The notes beneath the pieces were generated by a model. It ran no database searches and had not been told where the DNA came from. It saw only the letters and a list, made by a program, of their open reading frames with translations. DNA of 64,000 bases from Camellia lanceoleosa (taxonomy: Eukaryota > Streptophyta > Magnoliopsida > Ericales > Theaceae), in NCBI GenBank assembly GCA_025200525.1, contig CM045762.1, positions 129,569,679 through 129,633,678 on the forward strand. The letters are read 5' to 3'. This document shows, in pieces, positions 23,564 to 35,130 of the stretch (positions are counted from its first letter, which is position 1; every line of letters begins with the position of its first letter). Both the position numbers and the translations under genes were made by a program.

Positions 23564-24094
23564 TCATCCCTACCACGAGGGTCATAAACTGGTGATAAGA
23601 CTCTATCAGCTCGGTCCCCCAGAAAATAAAAACAGTCACCACTCAAGGTGCACACTGTAACTCTCTGACGGTAACAATCAGTAATAGCACAATATGAAGA
23701 CAACCAGTCCATGCCTAAAATAACATCAAAACCTGACATATCTTACAACACAAATTCAAAAAGAAGTCGACACCCGATAACTTCTACCTCACAACCACGA
23801 CATCCCCGGTCCAAGTCAACCTTACCCCCAACTAGTGACTCTTCCTTGAGTGGAGATGCTAATTGAGCCACATCTAACCCCAATGTAGAAACAAAAACAG
23901 AAGATATGAATGAATGCAACACACTCGTATCGATCCACACATTAGCCAATGAATTGAACACAACAAAATACCTCTCACAACAGAGGATCCTAACAATTGC
24001 TCTGGTGCTATGATAGCGTACATGACCCTTGGTGTACTTTCACCATTAGCTAGCTTCCCTTTTGAGATAGTCACCCCCCGAATAGTACGAACAA
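23564..24094 (-). pseudogene. Protease of element B
   Basis: Minus-strand frames 24074-23874, 23961-23743 and 23739-23564 contain YAIIAPEQ, the active-site region WIDTSVLHSF and FDVILGMDWLSSY, the usual chromovirus protease order. The active site reads DTS instead of DTG (Ser codon 23925-23923), a single G-to-A change. The sequence stops abruptly at 24094, where gag should begin. Confidence 0.82.
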
Positions 24095-25901
24095 TGTCAC
24101 ACCCCGAAAATTAACACAATATAGATTCATCAACTTCCATTGTTATATATAAACGAAAATAAGTCTCAATATTGACATCATCCTCAAATCTCCAACATTT
24201 GTATTCATTAACCATCAAGAGATTTACAAAATATATTCCACATGTGAGTATAAAGTCAACATGTCTAAAAAAAAAAAATCTATAGCATGTGGTACAATAA
24301 GTCGATTACAAATTAATGCTCCCAAGGGCTACAAATTCCAAGGCTTAAGCCCGGTTAGACAAAAATAGTTTTTCGAACGCATACATGTAAAGCCCTTAGC
24401 TTGTCAAAATAATTACAACAAAAAGAAAAGAGCCTTGTGCTCTCAAAATATATTCTATGCCTCTAACTTGGCGGGATCACCACATCCTTTCTTGCACAAA
24501 ATCCCATAGAGTGAGTACAAAGTCCAGTAGGAAAATCTTAACAAAGTATACATATTTTATACAATCTCATGGGATGAATGCATATGTCATGCTATGTTCA
24601 AAACATATATCTCTATCTTTTGAAACTTTTGTGCACTATGAAATCTTAAGAATTTAACAATTCAATAATTTTGGTATAGTTCAAAGGGGCGGTAAATACG
24701 ACCCGAGTAATCCCTAGGTTGATGTTTGCAAGTAGGCATAACAAGCACTACCAATCCCCATTTTACCGATTGCTAACCGGAAGGCACGTGGTACCTTCTC
24801 CGCACGTGTTTTCAGTCTTTCACTAGAGACACTCAGGCCAACTTAACCAATATCAACTACATCCCCTATCCGGACTTACTAACGTATTTATCCCAAAGGC
24901 AAATCAATATGATCTTGTTTCACAAAACAATTTCCTTTCTCAAAGCAATACTTTTTCCAATACAATATTCAAAATCAATTGCATCAATGATAAAATGGAA
25001 TGAAGATGCACATGTTCAATGCAATAATAAAGTTCCATTTAAATATCTCAACAATGCCAATTCAAAAGGTGATGATAATGAAATCAAGTGTCAATGCAAC
25101 ATATTTCTATATCATTGCCTTGAAATTTCTCAATTCATGAACACAATCCTCCACAATGATGAAATTCCACATCTCTTATCAATATAACATCATAATATAT
25201 TTTTCCAAGAGACAATTTAACAACATCATCATTCATGTATTCTCCACATGTTAAACATCATTTTCTAAACTCGATTTTCCAAGACAAACCAATGATATGT
25301 TTTGAAATCAACTATTTTCATTTCCTTCATGAAATTCCTTCATTTGATACAACCATAGAAATTTCTCCATCATTTCTTTACATAACAATTTATCAAGCAT
25401 CAATTTCACAATATCTTAACTTTCCCCAAAATCACCAAATTCTAAGGTTTCCACCAAAAACAAGATTTTTGTTCCACTTTTTTTTGCAAACGTTTTTCTA
25501 AAAAAAAACACCCACACCTAGAACATAACTCTTAATCTCAAAAGTTTTGGGAAAATTAGATAAAATCATCTTCTAACATCATCTAGGGTTTAATAACCCA
25601 AAATCATAACTCAAACTTGTAATAAATGCTCCAAACAGGCATAATCTTGCAAAAATATAAACATAACTCAAAGATTATCTCTACCTCAAGCTTGAGAGAT
25701 AAAGAGGAAGAAACCCTAGAAATCAAAGTTGACGAAAACACAATCCAATCAGTTACAAATGTAACCCTTGTTGCCCTCTTCGATTTAGTGTAAAAAGCCC
25801 ACTCAAACTCTTGAAGATTTGAGCTAAATCTTAGAGAGAAGTTGGATTTGGGTGTGTTTTTAGAGGCAATGGAGAGAAAAGATGAATATATATATATATA
25901 T

Positions 25902-25945
<44 letters not shown>

Positions 25946-26415
25946 TTGTTCAAAACATATTTTTGCATCAGTTTTGAGAAAAGAGCACGAATTTCAAGAC
26001 AGATGCGCCGAAATCCACCCGAGCGCATGAACGAAAATCTTTACCTCTTGGGCAGATTACTCCAAAGAGCTGCCTAGAAAATCCACCCAAAATTCGCTCG
26101 ACCGGGACCTACAATCTGCTCAAGCAATTTTCTGCCCAAAAAACTCTAAAAATTTTGGAAAACTCTGTGAGGATTTGCTCGGGTTGTTTTCAATCCCACA
26201 CGAGCAGTTTTGCCTAGAAACTGAGAATTTAGTTTGTACTTTGAAAAAAGTTCCAAAACCCAAAACTCAAAATTTTTAATCCCGAAAAATTTAAGAGAGG
26301 TTAAGTAATAGTAGAACGGGAATCTCAACGACCCGATACGCTAAACAAAACACCAAAAGAAATGCATACTACCCTACTACACAATACTATTCAAGCCAAA
26401 ACCTGGGACATCACA
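24095..26415 (-). repeat. LTR of the element B family with its own target duplication
   Basis: Start TGTCACACCCCG and end GGGACATCACA mark a full LTR of about 2.3 kb, close to the left LTR along its whole length. AACAA is found directly on both sides (24090-24094 and 26416-26420). That is the footprint of a solo LTR, not of a 5' LTR joined to an internal region. No PBS follows on the minus strand. An A-rich/GA microsatellite occupies about 25888-25941. Confidence 0.82.
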
Positions 26416-27730
26416 AACAAGAATGTAACACTCCAGTAACGTAACACTATAATGTAACACACTAAAAAACTCATACTTTCCCTAAATATAACAATGTAAC
26501 TGTAGGTGTAGATTTTTGACCTCACAACCAAACAGATCTCACTACTGAGATCAAGGGAACTTAGCTGGAGAGCATATGGAGGAATAGATTAAGCCAAACA
26601 CCTGCACACAAGAAGATAAGAAATACTGTGGTGGCTCGTCAACTCGGAGGCACTCTGACAATCAAGCCAGCAAACTTATCTCTCAAAGATATCGGCATAA
26701 AATAACATTAGTTCAGAACATACCTTAGACCCACGGGGGTGCCCTCTTTATATAATGATCAGTGTCCAACTTCCTCTAGAAGTCTTACTTTATGGAATTC
26801 TATCCCTTATAAGAATATCACTTATTCAAGACTTTTCTTATTTAGATTAGGATCAACTCTCTTAAGAGTCCAACCTTACCCAAATAAGTAATCTAATATC
26901 ATCTAGGACTCTTGTTCTCTATCCGAAAATATTGGATTATGATATGATAGCATCATACCTCAACATCCCTAGATTCCCAACATGGCACCACATCACTGAT
27001 CATATTGTACTTTTCCCAAACATAGCACTCCAAAAGAAATTCCTCAGTGTAACACTCCAAAACAATTTCTTAAAGTACTTTTTTCAAATGTAACACGCAC
27101 ACACACAGAAAAAAACTCCTTAATGTACTTTTTCCAAACGTAATACTATAATCAATATAATTCCAAACATAACACTCCAATGTAATACACAAAAATACTA
27201 AAAAAACTCTTTACTATATTTTTCTCAACGTAACACTCACAGTTTGAAATTATGCATTTACCCAAAGCTTACTAAGGAATTTTTGTACTCCTTTTGGAAT
27301 GGTTTGAAGAATCCCACATCCTTTTTGAATGATTTGAAGAATCCCACATTCTTTTTTTAAAGTGTTACATTGGAGTGTTACGTTTGGAAAAAAAAAATAA
27401 CTAAGTAGTTTTTTTGTGTATTATATTGGAGTGTTATACTAATGAGTTTTTTTGGAGTGGTATATTAGAGTGTTATATTGGAGTATTACGTTTGGAAAAA
27501 ATACACTAAGGAGTTTTATTTAGAGGGTTGCACTAAGCAGTTTTTTTGGAGTGCTATGTTTGACAAAAGTACACTAAGAAATTTTTTTATGTGTTACATT
27601 AGAGGTTTAAGTTAAGGAGTTATTTTAGAGTGTTACATTTGAGAAAAGTACACTAAGAATTTTTTTTGGAGTGTTATATTAGAGTGTTACATTTGATAAA
27701 AATACACTACGAAGTTTTTTTGGAATGCTA
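26416..27730. repeat. Inverted array of short GTGTTAC/GTAACAC repeats
   Basis: From about 26425 to 27240 the plus strand carries repeated TAACACTCC with CCAAACGTAACAC variants. From about 27365 to 27724 it carries the opposite orientation, GGAGTGTTA and GTGTTACATTGGAG. A spacer lies between. Units also share TACACTAAGGAGTTTTTTT. The two halves form one large imperfect foldback, split by the LTR-like insertion near 26504-27005. No coding capacity is seen. From about 27740 to 28039 AT-rich DNA with TTTGAAATG-like repeats follows. Confidence 0.75.
26504..27005 (-). repeat. LTR-like insertion in the inverted array
   Basis: About 500 bases of unrelated sequence interrupt the repeat array. The left end TGTAGGTGTAG and a right end near CTGATCA would fit a minus-strand LTR starting TGATCAG and ending CCTACA. 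The minus strand has TTATATAAAGAGGG as a TATA-like box. No clear target duplication was found, so the ends are approximate and the class (possibly Copia) is a guess. Confidence 0.45.
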
Positions 27731-28047
27731 CAGTTTCAAATCATACATTTGTCTAAACTTACTAAGCAGTTGTTTTACAAAATGTTTGAAAAATTCCAAA
27801 TCCGTTTGAAATGTTTTAAAAATCTCATATTTCAAGTCATTTTTGTACTCCTTCTGAAATGTTTGAAGAATATCGCATTTCAAGTTATTCCAAATAATAA
27901 AGTTTCTCATATAAAAATTCATTCCAAATTTGATTCCTATAAGTTTTGTATTTTACCTTTCTAGCACAAAAGAAAATAAAAAGAAAGAAATGTATTAGAA
28001 ATATGAGTATAATTGTAAATTTAATTTTCAAATAACATATTAAATAT

Positions 28048-28534
28048 GAGCATTGCTATTAACCCCTACCATTCTTCTTAGAACCCCCCACCTCATTCAA
28101 TTTTTTTTTTTTTTTAATTCTAATTTTGTCCCAATCTAAAATTCCACTTTTACCCTCATTCCTAATCTTCTAAGCCTAATTTTCCAAACTCTAACCCTAA
28201 TCACCTCCAGCAATACCACCATGTCTGACCACCTTTCACCGCCGCAACCACCACTATCTCCGACTATCCTTCATTGCTGCAACCTCTATCATCTCTGACA
28301 ACTCCTCATCGTCATAACCATCACTTCCTCCATCGTAATCAGCCATCACCTCCACCGACAAGAACCCCCATGCCCTACTACATATCTGAATCATAGAAGA
28401 GAGATCGACTCATTCAGTACTGTGTTGCCGAACATTCAGGATTCGTTCAGTACTATGTTGCCGAACATTTAGGATTTGTTCAACATTGTGTTGTTGAAAC
28501 CCACTCCGCCATCGTGACCTCCTCATCCATTGCA

Positions 28535-28577
<43 letters not shown>

Positions 28578-28972
28578 TGAAAACCTAAGGTTTTCATAAG
28601 ACAATAAAGAAGAAAATAGAGAAGAGGGAGAAGAAGTGCAAGAAATCATTCGCCATAGCCTATGATAGAAGTTTTAATGGTGGCTATTGTTGATAGGTCT
28701 TTTTTCTTGCTCTGCTTCTCATTCATACTTGATTTGAATGCAAGAAAAACAAAGAAAACAAATAGAGAATCCAGATTAGAGAGAGAAGTGAAAAGGGGTT
28801 AGGGTTAGGGTTAGGGTAAGGGTTAGGGATTGGGTTTGATTTTGGAATTACGGGTATAGTTGGTATTAAGGTGGCAGTTTAAAGAAAAAATATAAGGGTT
28901 TCATTTTACTGAGTGAATGTTTAAAGAAGAGGGTGGGCCAAAGTAATTTGGTGGCGGCAAATATCAACGCTC
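28048..28972. mobile_element. Non-autonomous Mutator-like element (925 bp)
   Basis: The 9-bp sequence ATTAAATAT flanks both sides (28039-28047 and 28973-28981). Termini are GAGCATTGCTATT and, reverse complemented, GAGCGTTGATATT. A 9-bp target duplication with short inverted termini is the MULE signature. Inside are three 31-bp-like direct repeats (about 28408-28495, TTCAGTACTGTGTTGCCGA type), a GA tract (28531-28576) and a TTAGGG-rich tract (28795-28828). No transposase is encoded. Confidence 0.85.
28795..28828 (+). repeat. Short TTAGGG-type telomere-like tract
   Basis: GGGTTAGGGTTAGGGTTAGG followed by GTAAGGGTTAGGG gives about five hexamers inside the MULE. Most plants use TTTAGGG heptamers, so this interstitial hexamer run is probably a chance microsatellite. 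Confidence 0.75.
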
Positions 28973-29312
28973 ATTAAATATACATTAAATATCCCTTTTT
29001 AAAATCAATGAGGTTAATTGGTCTATAAGAAAATTCTTTGGGACTAAACAGATCACCATTTCTTAAGATGAGATTTATAGGAAAATTTTATTGTTCTTAA
29101 TTTTTAACTTATATTTTAAGAGCCACTTGAGTTTTTAAGTAATATCTTTTGTGATTATCAAACATGCTTAATTGATTTTCACATAATACATTCAATTTTA
29201 AGTACTGAATTAAGTTATCAAATATCATGTTTGTCCAAAAAAAAAATTAAGTGGTTTTTTTTTTTTGGATAAATATATCAAGATAATAATATTTAGGGTG
29301 ATGATTGAGACC

Positions 29313-29382
29313 CCTCCAATCACCACCCCAACCACCCCCTCCCCCCCCCCCCCCCACACACGTGGCGGGTGGTGATTGGAGG
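29313..29382. repeat. Hairpin with poly-C tract
   Basis: CCTCCAATCACCACC (29313-29327) and its exact reverse complement (29368-29382) enclose a loop that holds about 16 consecutive C. The surrounding region has no match in the second copy of block c. Confidence 0.7.
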
Positions 29383-29794
29383 AGAAGGGGAAAAAAAAAA
29401 GGAAAAAAAAAAAGAAAAAGTGACCAATCATGGGAAGAGGAGGTCAAGTGGGTGAGAAAAAAATGGGGTTCAAGTCATTATTGTAATATTCAAAACTATA
29501 GAAGTAATCTTTTTTGTTTTTTTTTAACAGAAAAGACATGTTGTTGGTCATCTATAAACTCGGCTTTTTAGAATATTCGATGTTTCAATCCCGGCAGCGG
29601 AAATTATTTTTAGTTTTGTTCAATGTTGCTGTACGGCGAAGTTTTACGATTTCCTTATTATGTTCGACAATATTAGAGCCACAACTTTCTTTTTACATTT
29701 TTGGAAAATTATACTCCTGATCTCTAAAATTTAACTATTACATCAATTTGATATTTTTAGTTTAGTTGTATCAATTTTATTTTTAATTTTTTAA

Positions 29795-30030
29795 GCTTCC
29801 GTTTGGGAAGCAAGATTTGAGCTAAAATAGTTATATAAGACAAAATAAGCTATTTTAGCCCAATAACACAACACATCACATCCTATCCAACACATAATCA
29901 TTACATTCTCTCTCTCATAAAAAAAAGTCAAAAAAAGTTAAAAAAGCCAAAATCTCTTCACAAATTAAGCTTTTTAATCTCAAAAATAATTAAAAAAGTC
30001 AAAAAATCTACTCGCTTATCAAACGGAGGC
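29795..30030. mobile_element. Tourist-like MITE (236 bp)
   Basis: Termini GCTTCCGTTTGGGAAGC and, reverse complemented, GCCTCCGTTTGATAAGC are flanked by TAA on both sides (29792-29794, 30031-30033). A TAA/TTA 3-bp duplication is typical of PIF/Harbinger MITEs. The second copy of block c (near 50112) lacks it and reads TTTTTTAAGAAAGTTAGC, an empty site. Confidence 0.8.
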
Positions 30031-30862
30031 TAAGAAAGTTAGCAAGCCGAGCACACAACCATGCCTGTGCAAGTAAAAAAATATTATAAAAACATTATAT
30101 ACTTGTTTAGACCTATTTGGGAATAAAAATTATGAGACGCAAAATGTGCCAACACCAACTCAATTCATGAGGTTGCAAATTGGCAATTCCAAAATTGCTT
30201 TTGAGGGTATTTTTGGAAATTATACTAAAGCCTTTACTTAATAGTATAGATTGATAGATAGATAAATGTAGAATTACGTAATTCTTGTGGGGGTATTTTG
30301 GAAATTAAATTTGTGAGATATTTTTTTGGTCAACACCAACTCAGGTGTTCACATATTATAATAGGACAAATGTCAACCAGTGTCCTTTAGACATTATTTA
30401 ATGTTTAGAAGTATGTAAAAAATATCTTGAAAATATGTAAAAATATTTATAAAAAAAATATATTTATTTCAATAAAAATACATTGAATTTTTTTAAAAAA
30501 TACATTGTATTCTTATTTTTTTTTTTTTTTTTTGGTCTTTTACTTGTGCTCTACGAGCACTTGTCAACAAGACCATTTTTTTAACAACATAATTATATGG
30601 GTCTTGCTAAATCTATGTTATTCATCTATTCTATTATAAGAGTCTTGCCATTAGAACGAAATTTTGGTGTTGAAAAATAAATAAAACTTTCTATTTGAAA
30701 AGTCTAAACTGTATAATTTAACATGATATTTTGAAGACATGATTTTATTTCGATTCTAAAAACTTAAAATAATTGATTATGGTTCGATTGGTGGATTAAG
30801 ACCAAATAAAACCAAACCAACGATTCAATACTTTTATTAATTTTAATATATATATATATATA

Positions 30863-32515
30863 TCTATATAATAAAGCCTGGTAGTTTTTGAATTTGTCCT
30901 ACACACATTTGTCCTATTAGGATATTTGGACGGCTCAGATCTATTCAAATTATAAAACAACGGCTAAGATATATTTTTTTAAAAATATCCTACATATATA
31001 TATTTTATTTTCCCGCTTCTCTCTCTTACTTTTTTCTTTTCTCACCTATCCCTCTATGATTCCATGATCTCACATTCCTCTCTCTCTTTTTTTATTTTTT
31101 TTATTTTTTATTTTCTACTATTTTTTTTTTCTCTCTATTTGTTTTTTTTCTTCTCCTTTTTGATCACTTATTTTTATTCATATTATATGGAAAAGTCTGC
31201 GATCCCAGAATTAGAAGCCAGGTTTTACACTGTGTAGTGGAGATTATATTAATTAATTTTTTGGTCCACAAATTAAATGAATTTGAATAATTAATTATTA
31301 TTTTTAAATATATTGAATACTTGATAGACTTCGTAAATTTAGACCTCGTATGAATCTTCAATATCTATATAATAAAGTAAGATGGTTTTTGAATTTGTCC
31401 TACATACATTTGTCTTACTAGGACATTTGGACGGCTCAGATCTATTCAAATTATAAAACAATGGCTGAGATATATTTTTTACAAAATATCTTACATGTAC
31501 ATTTTCTATTTTCCCGCTTCTCTCTCTTACTTTTTTTTTTTTTTTCACATATCCTTCTATGATTCCATGATCCCACATTCCTCCCTCTTTTCTTTTTATT
31601 TTTTTTATTTTCTACCATTTTTTTTTCTCTCTATTTGTTTTTTTTTTCCTCATTTTTGATCACTTATTTTTATTCATATTATATGGAAAAGTCTGCGATC
31701 CCAGAATTAGGAGCCAGATTTTATACTGTGTAGTGGAGATTATATTAATGAATTTTTTAGTCTAGAAACTAAATGATTTTGTATAATTAATTATTATTTT
31801 TAAATATATTGAATACTTGATAGACTTCGTAAATTTAGACATCATATGAATCTTCAACATATTTTAATAAAGCATGATGGTTTTTGAATTTTCGACATAT
31901 TTGTATCCTATTAGGACATTTAGATGGCTCAGATCTGTTCAAATTATAAAACAATGGCTGGGATATATTTTCTAAAAAATGTTCTACATATATATTTTCT
32001 ACTTTCCTACTTCTCTCTTTCTCTCTTACTTTTTCCTTTTGCTCACACCCTTCTTTCCATGATCCCATAATCATGCATTCCTCTCTATTTTCTTTTTCTT
32101 TTTTTTTTATTTTCTCTTACTTTTATTTTTCTCTCTGTTTGTTTATTTTTTTTTATTTTCTCCTTTTTGTTCAATATATTTTATACATATTTCCATACAA
32201 TGTATGTATGCCCGTAATACACTAGGACATTACGGGCATACATACAATTTCCATATAATTATGTAAGTAAAAGCATTATTGTATGTATGCCCATGAAAAT
32301 TGTATCTATGTCAGGCACATCTATCTATCTATCTAACTATATATTATATAAGTAAAAGTAAGTTTTCGCGAGAAATTTTGTAAGAACTCCAAAATTTTAT
32401 AATAAATTTGTGATTTTATCAACTTAAAATATAAATTTTAATAGTGTTGTGATTACAATTATATTCTAATCCTAACATTATTTACATCGTGCCTTCAGGC
32501 ACGGGTATACGCTAA
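30863..32515 (+). mobile_element. Non-autonomous Helitron (1653 bp)
   Basis: The 5' end is TCTATATAATAAAG, preceded by A. The 3' end has a short hairpin CGTGCC-TTCA-GGCACG (32489-32504) then GGTATACGCTAA, followed by T. TC start, near-terminal hairpin, CTRR end and A/T insertion without target duplication are the Helitron signature. The empty site in the second block c copy (near 62590, TAGTATATGTATATTCTG) confirms the ends. The first about 1.25 kb consist of tandem units of about 497 bp starting at 30863, 31363 and about 31858 (the third truncated). No Rep/helicase is encoded. Confidence 0.85.
32202..32245. repeat. Perfect 17-bp hairpin inside the Helitron
   Basis: GTATGTATGCCCGTAAT (32202-32218) and its exact reverse complement (32229-32245) flank a 10-base loop. 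A third, partial copy of the arm (GTATGTATGCCCATG) lies near 32281. Confidence 0.9.
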
Positions 32516-33810
32516 TATATATATATATATATATTCCACAATGTACTTATTTTTGTTCCTATTGATTTCTTTAAATCCTAATCTCATTTCGACATTGAGA
32601 AGATATTCATTCATCTTACAAAATACTTTCTCTTTGTATGATTTTTGTACTTCTTATATGTAACGCTTCAAATTTCTAGCCCAAATGATAATGCAACAAT
32701 CATGGCTCTTTCAAGGAAAACCAAATATAAATCTCCAAACTTACAGTACATGATACAATAGTTCTTCATGCCACAATACATTAATTTGACAACCAGTAAA
32801 TAGACAAATAAGTACCTCCAAGGGTTTACAAGTTTCCAGGGCTTGATCCTGGTTATACAAAACGGTTATTCAAACTCACACACATACAGTCCTTGGCTTA
32901 CACACAGAGTCACAGCAAAATGAGAGTCTCGTACTCTCAACACACATTTCCTCACCTTTAATTAGGCAGCATCACCACATCTTTTTCTGCACAAAAATCC
33001 CGTAGGGTGAGCATAAGGCCCAGTAAGAAATCCTTAACAAAGTATATACATTTTATACAAGTCTCAGGAAATGAAATGCACATGCCATGCTATGCCATTT
33101 TGAAAGAAAATCACATCTTCATCTTTGAAAACCATCATGCTCAATGATGTCATGAAATTTTAATTCTTCAAAACTTAACAATTCATTTCAAGAGCGGTAA
33201 ATACGACTCTAGTAATCCCTAGGTCGGTGTTTGCAAGTAGACTATACAAGTATTACCAATTTGTCATTTTTACCGGTATTAACCAGAAGGCTCGACACCT
33301 ATCCGTACGGGTTTTCGGTCTTTCACCCCGGACTCTCAGGCCAACTTATTCAATATCATCTACACCACTTATCAAGATTTACCAACGTATTTACCCGAAA
33401 ACCATTCCATAAAAACTTGTTTCTCAACATTTTTTTCTCAATGCAAGTTTTCAAATCAACTTTCAAAATTTAATATAATCAAATTAATTGATATGCCAAT
33501 AACACAAGATGAATATAAATATTGTTATTCCAATTCATCATCCAAGGAATAACACAATTCCCTCTTCTCAAGTATCCTTAATAATTAGTCATTTCAAGAC
33601 TATTTCAATGTTTTGAATAATAATTTCCAAAATGAACAATAATTCTCATATTTCCTGAAATTCATCATTTATATAAATATAAATAAGAAATTTTCCAAGC
33701 ATCCATTTATTTTGACACACAAAATAAATATAACAATATCACTTATGGATTTTCAGTCTAAAAAAAAATCTCAAATTTTAGGTTTTCTCACCAAAAGTAT
33801 ACAACTCAAA

Positions 33811-34739
33811 TATGAAAAATCTAGAAAACCTCCTAGATGTTGATTTGTGATTATGTACCAATTTTAAGCAAAATATAACAATCCCAATCAAATAATCAAG
33901 AGAAAGAGACACAAAGATTTTACGTGGAAAAACCACAGTTGGACACCTTCCAATTGTGATAAAAAAATCACGGGCAACTGCCACAAGAACAATCCACTAA
34001 GAAGATTTAAAGGAATTACACAGGTATCACTCTCAATTATCTAGCGAATCCATAACGCTTAATTGAACCAACCTCTGTGTGCCTCTTCCAACCCCATCTT
34101 CAAAGACCTTAAATTGTCTTTTCGATGAGCCACTCAGGATTCCACAAAGCTTGAGCTCAATTCTTCGAAATTCTGGCGAAGAACAACTCTCTCTTTTGTG
34201 TAGAACAAACAAATCTTTGATGTACTCTCTTTAAACCATGAGTTGAATACTCAATAAAATATCAAAGAAAATAACAAAATATACCTAGATATAAACCTTT
34301 AAGAACCAAAAAGAAGATCTAGAGGACTTCAATAAATCCCTTAGTTTTGGGAGAAAACCAAGTATATATAGAGAACCAAAAGCAATCCTAGATTGGGAAG
34401 AAAACAAACTCCTTGAGAAATCCGGATTCTGAGGCTCGCTCGAGTGAAGCTTTCCTGGCTCGAGCGAGGAGAGTAATTTTCATGATTTCTATTAGTGCCT
34501 TGGCTCGAGCGACGGATCCTTGGCTCGAGTGACCGATCACTTCTTTCAAGTTTTTGTATAGACGCAATCCTTCGCTCGAGCGAGCATTCCTTGGCTCGAG
34601 CGAGCAAGCCTTAGCTCGAGCGAGCAACAGCTGACATGCAATTTTGAATGCAATACAAAATTCTTCACAAAGCTCGATTCGGGTTGGATTCGCATCTAAT
34701 AAACTCATAGCCTCACTGAAATAAAAATGTGAATAAAAT
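33811..34739. mobile_element. Unclassified 929-bp insertion with 11-bp duplication
   Basis: TACAACTCAAA occurs at 33800-33810 and 34740-34750, while the other LTR of D has it once. The inserted DNA lacks terminal inverted repeats. Its right end is A-rich (AATAAAAATGTGAATAAAA), which would fit a retroposon. The minus strand has CTCTATATATACTTG as a possible LTR TATA box, so an old Copia-type LTR is the alternative. It contains seven CTCGAG palindromes between 34439 and 34620. No coding frame is convincing. Confidence 0.7.
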
Positions 34740-35130
34740 TACAACTCAAAAGTGTTTTGTCAAACGAGGTTGCCAATAAAAAAAACATAACAAAATATTT
34801 TGAAAGAAAACTTTCCAAAATCATCTTTTCTTCAATCAACGAAGATCAAAACCCATAAGATCATTTTAAAAGAACAAGAGACAAACTCACTTTCAAAATC
34901 GCTCAACTTCTTGAATTAACAATCAATTTTCAAAGCTATTGAAAGATGATTTAAAAAATCATATAGATCTTGCAAAAATATATATATAACTCTAAGAAAA
35001 TCCCTACCTCAAGTTTTGAAGAAGAAATGAGATGAAACCCCAAAATTTACGGTGTCGAAACTCAATCTCCACCGCACGCAACAAAGCCCTCGACAAATTA
35101 CACAACTTTGATGAAGAACTTCAGTCTAAC

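Larger units (their letters stand above)
16094..24094 (-). mobile_element. Element B: Tekay/Del-like chromovirus, gag and PBS missing
   Basis: On the minus strand the remains run protease, RT, RNase H, integrase with chromodomain, PPT and 3' LTR. Gag and the PBS are absent: protease sequence reaches to 24094 and an LTR of the same family begins at 24095. A different solo LTR (21781-23563) is nested between protease and RT. The left flank of the 3' LTR is ACGAT, which does not match the AACAA to the right of 26415. B is therefore a truncated or recombined copy rather than a simple complete element. Confidence 0.88.
29090..32655. repeat. Duplicated block c, first copy
   Basis: Segments here match the second copy in the same order: 29097-29240 with 49120-49260, 29545-29794 with 49859-50115, 30031-30120 with 50112-50200, 30120-30240 with 51334-51870, 30240-30860 with 52665-53235, and 32516-32655 with 62590-62728. 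Interruptions are the Tourist-like MITE and the Helitron here, and a different MITE set in the other copy. No gene is seen. Confidence 0.82.

Noticed and set aside
28410..28649. Ser/Leu-rich minus-strand frame
   Set aside because: It is generated by the GA microsatellite and three direct repeats inside the MULE. There is no domain and no codon bias.
28795..28828. Interstitial telomere marking a chromosome fusion
   Set aside because: About five hexamers only, TTAGGG rather than the usual plant TTTAGGG, and inside a transposon.
29305..29571. Pro-rich then Lys-rich frame
   Set aside because: It reads through a poly-C tract and A-rich runs; low-complexity artefact.
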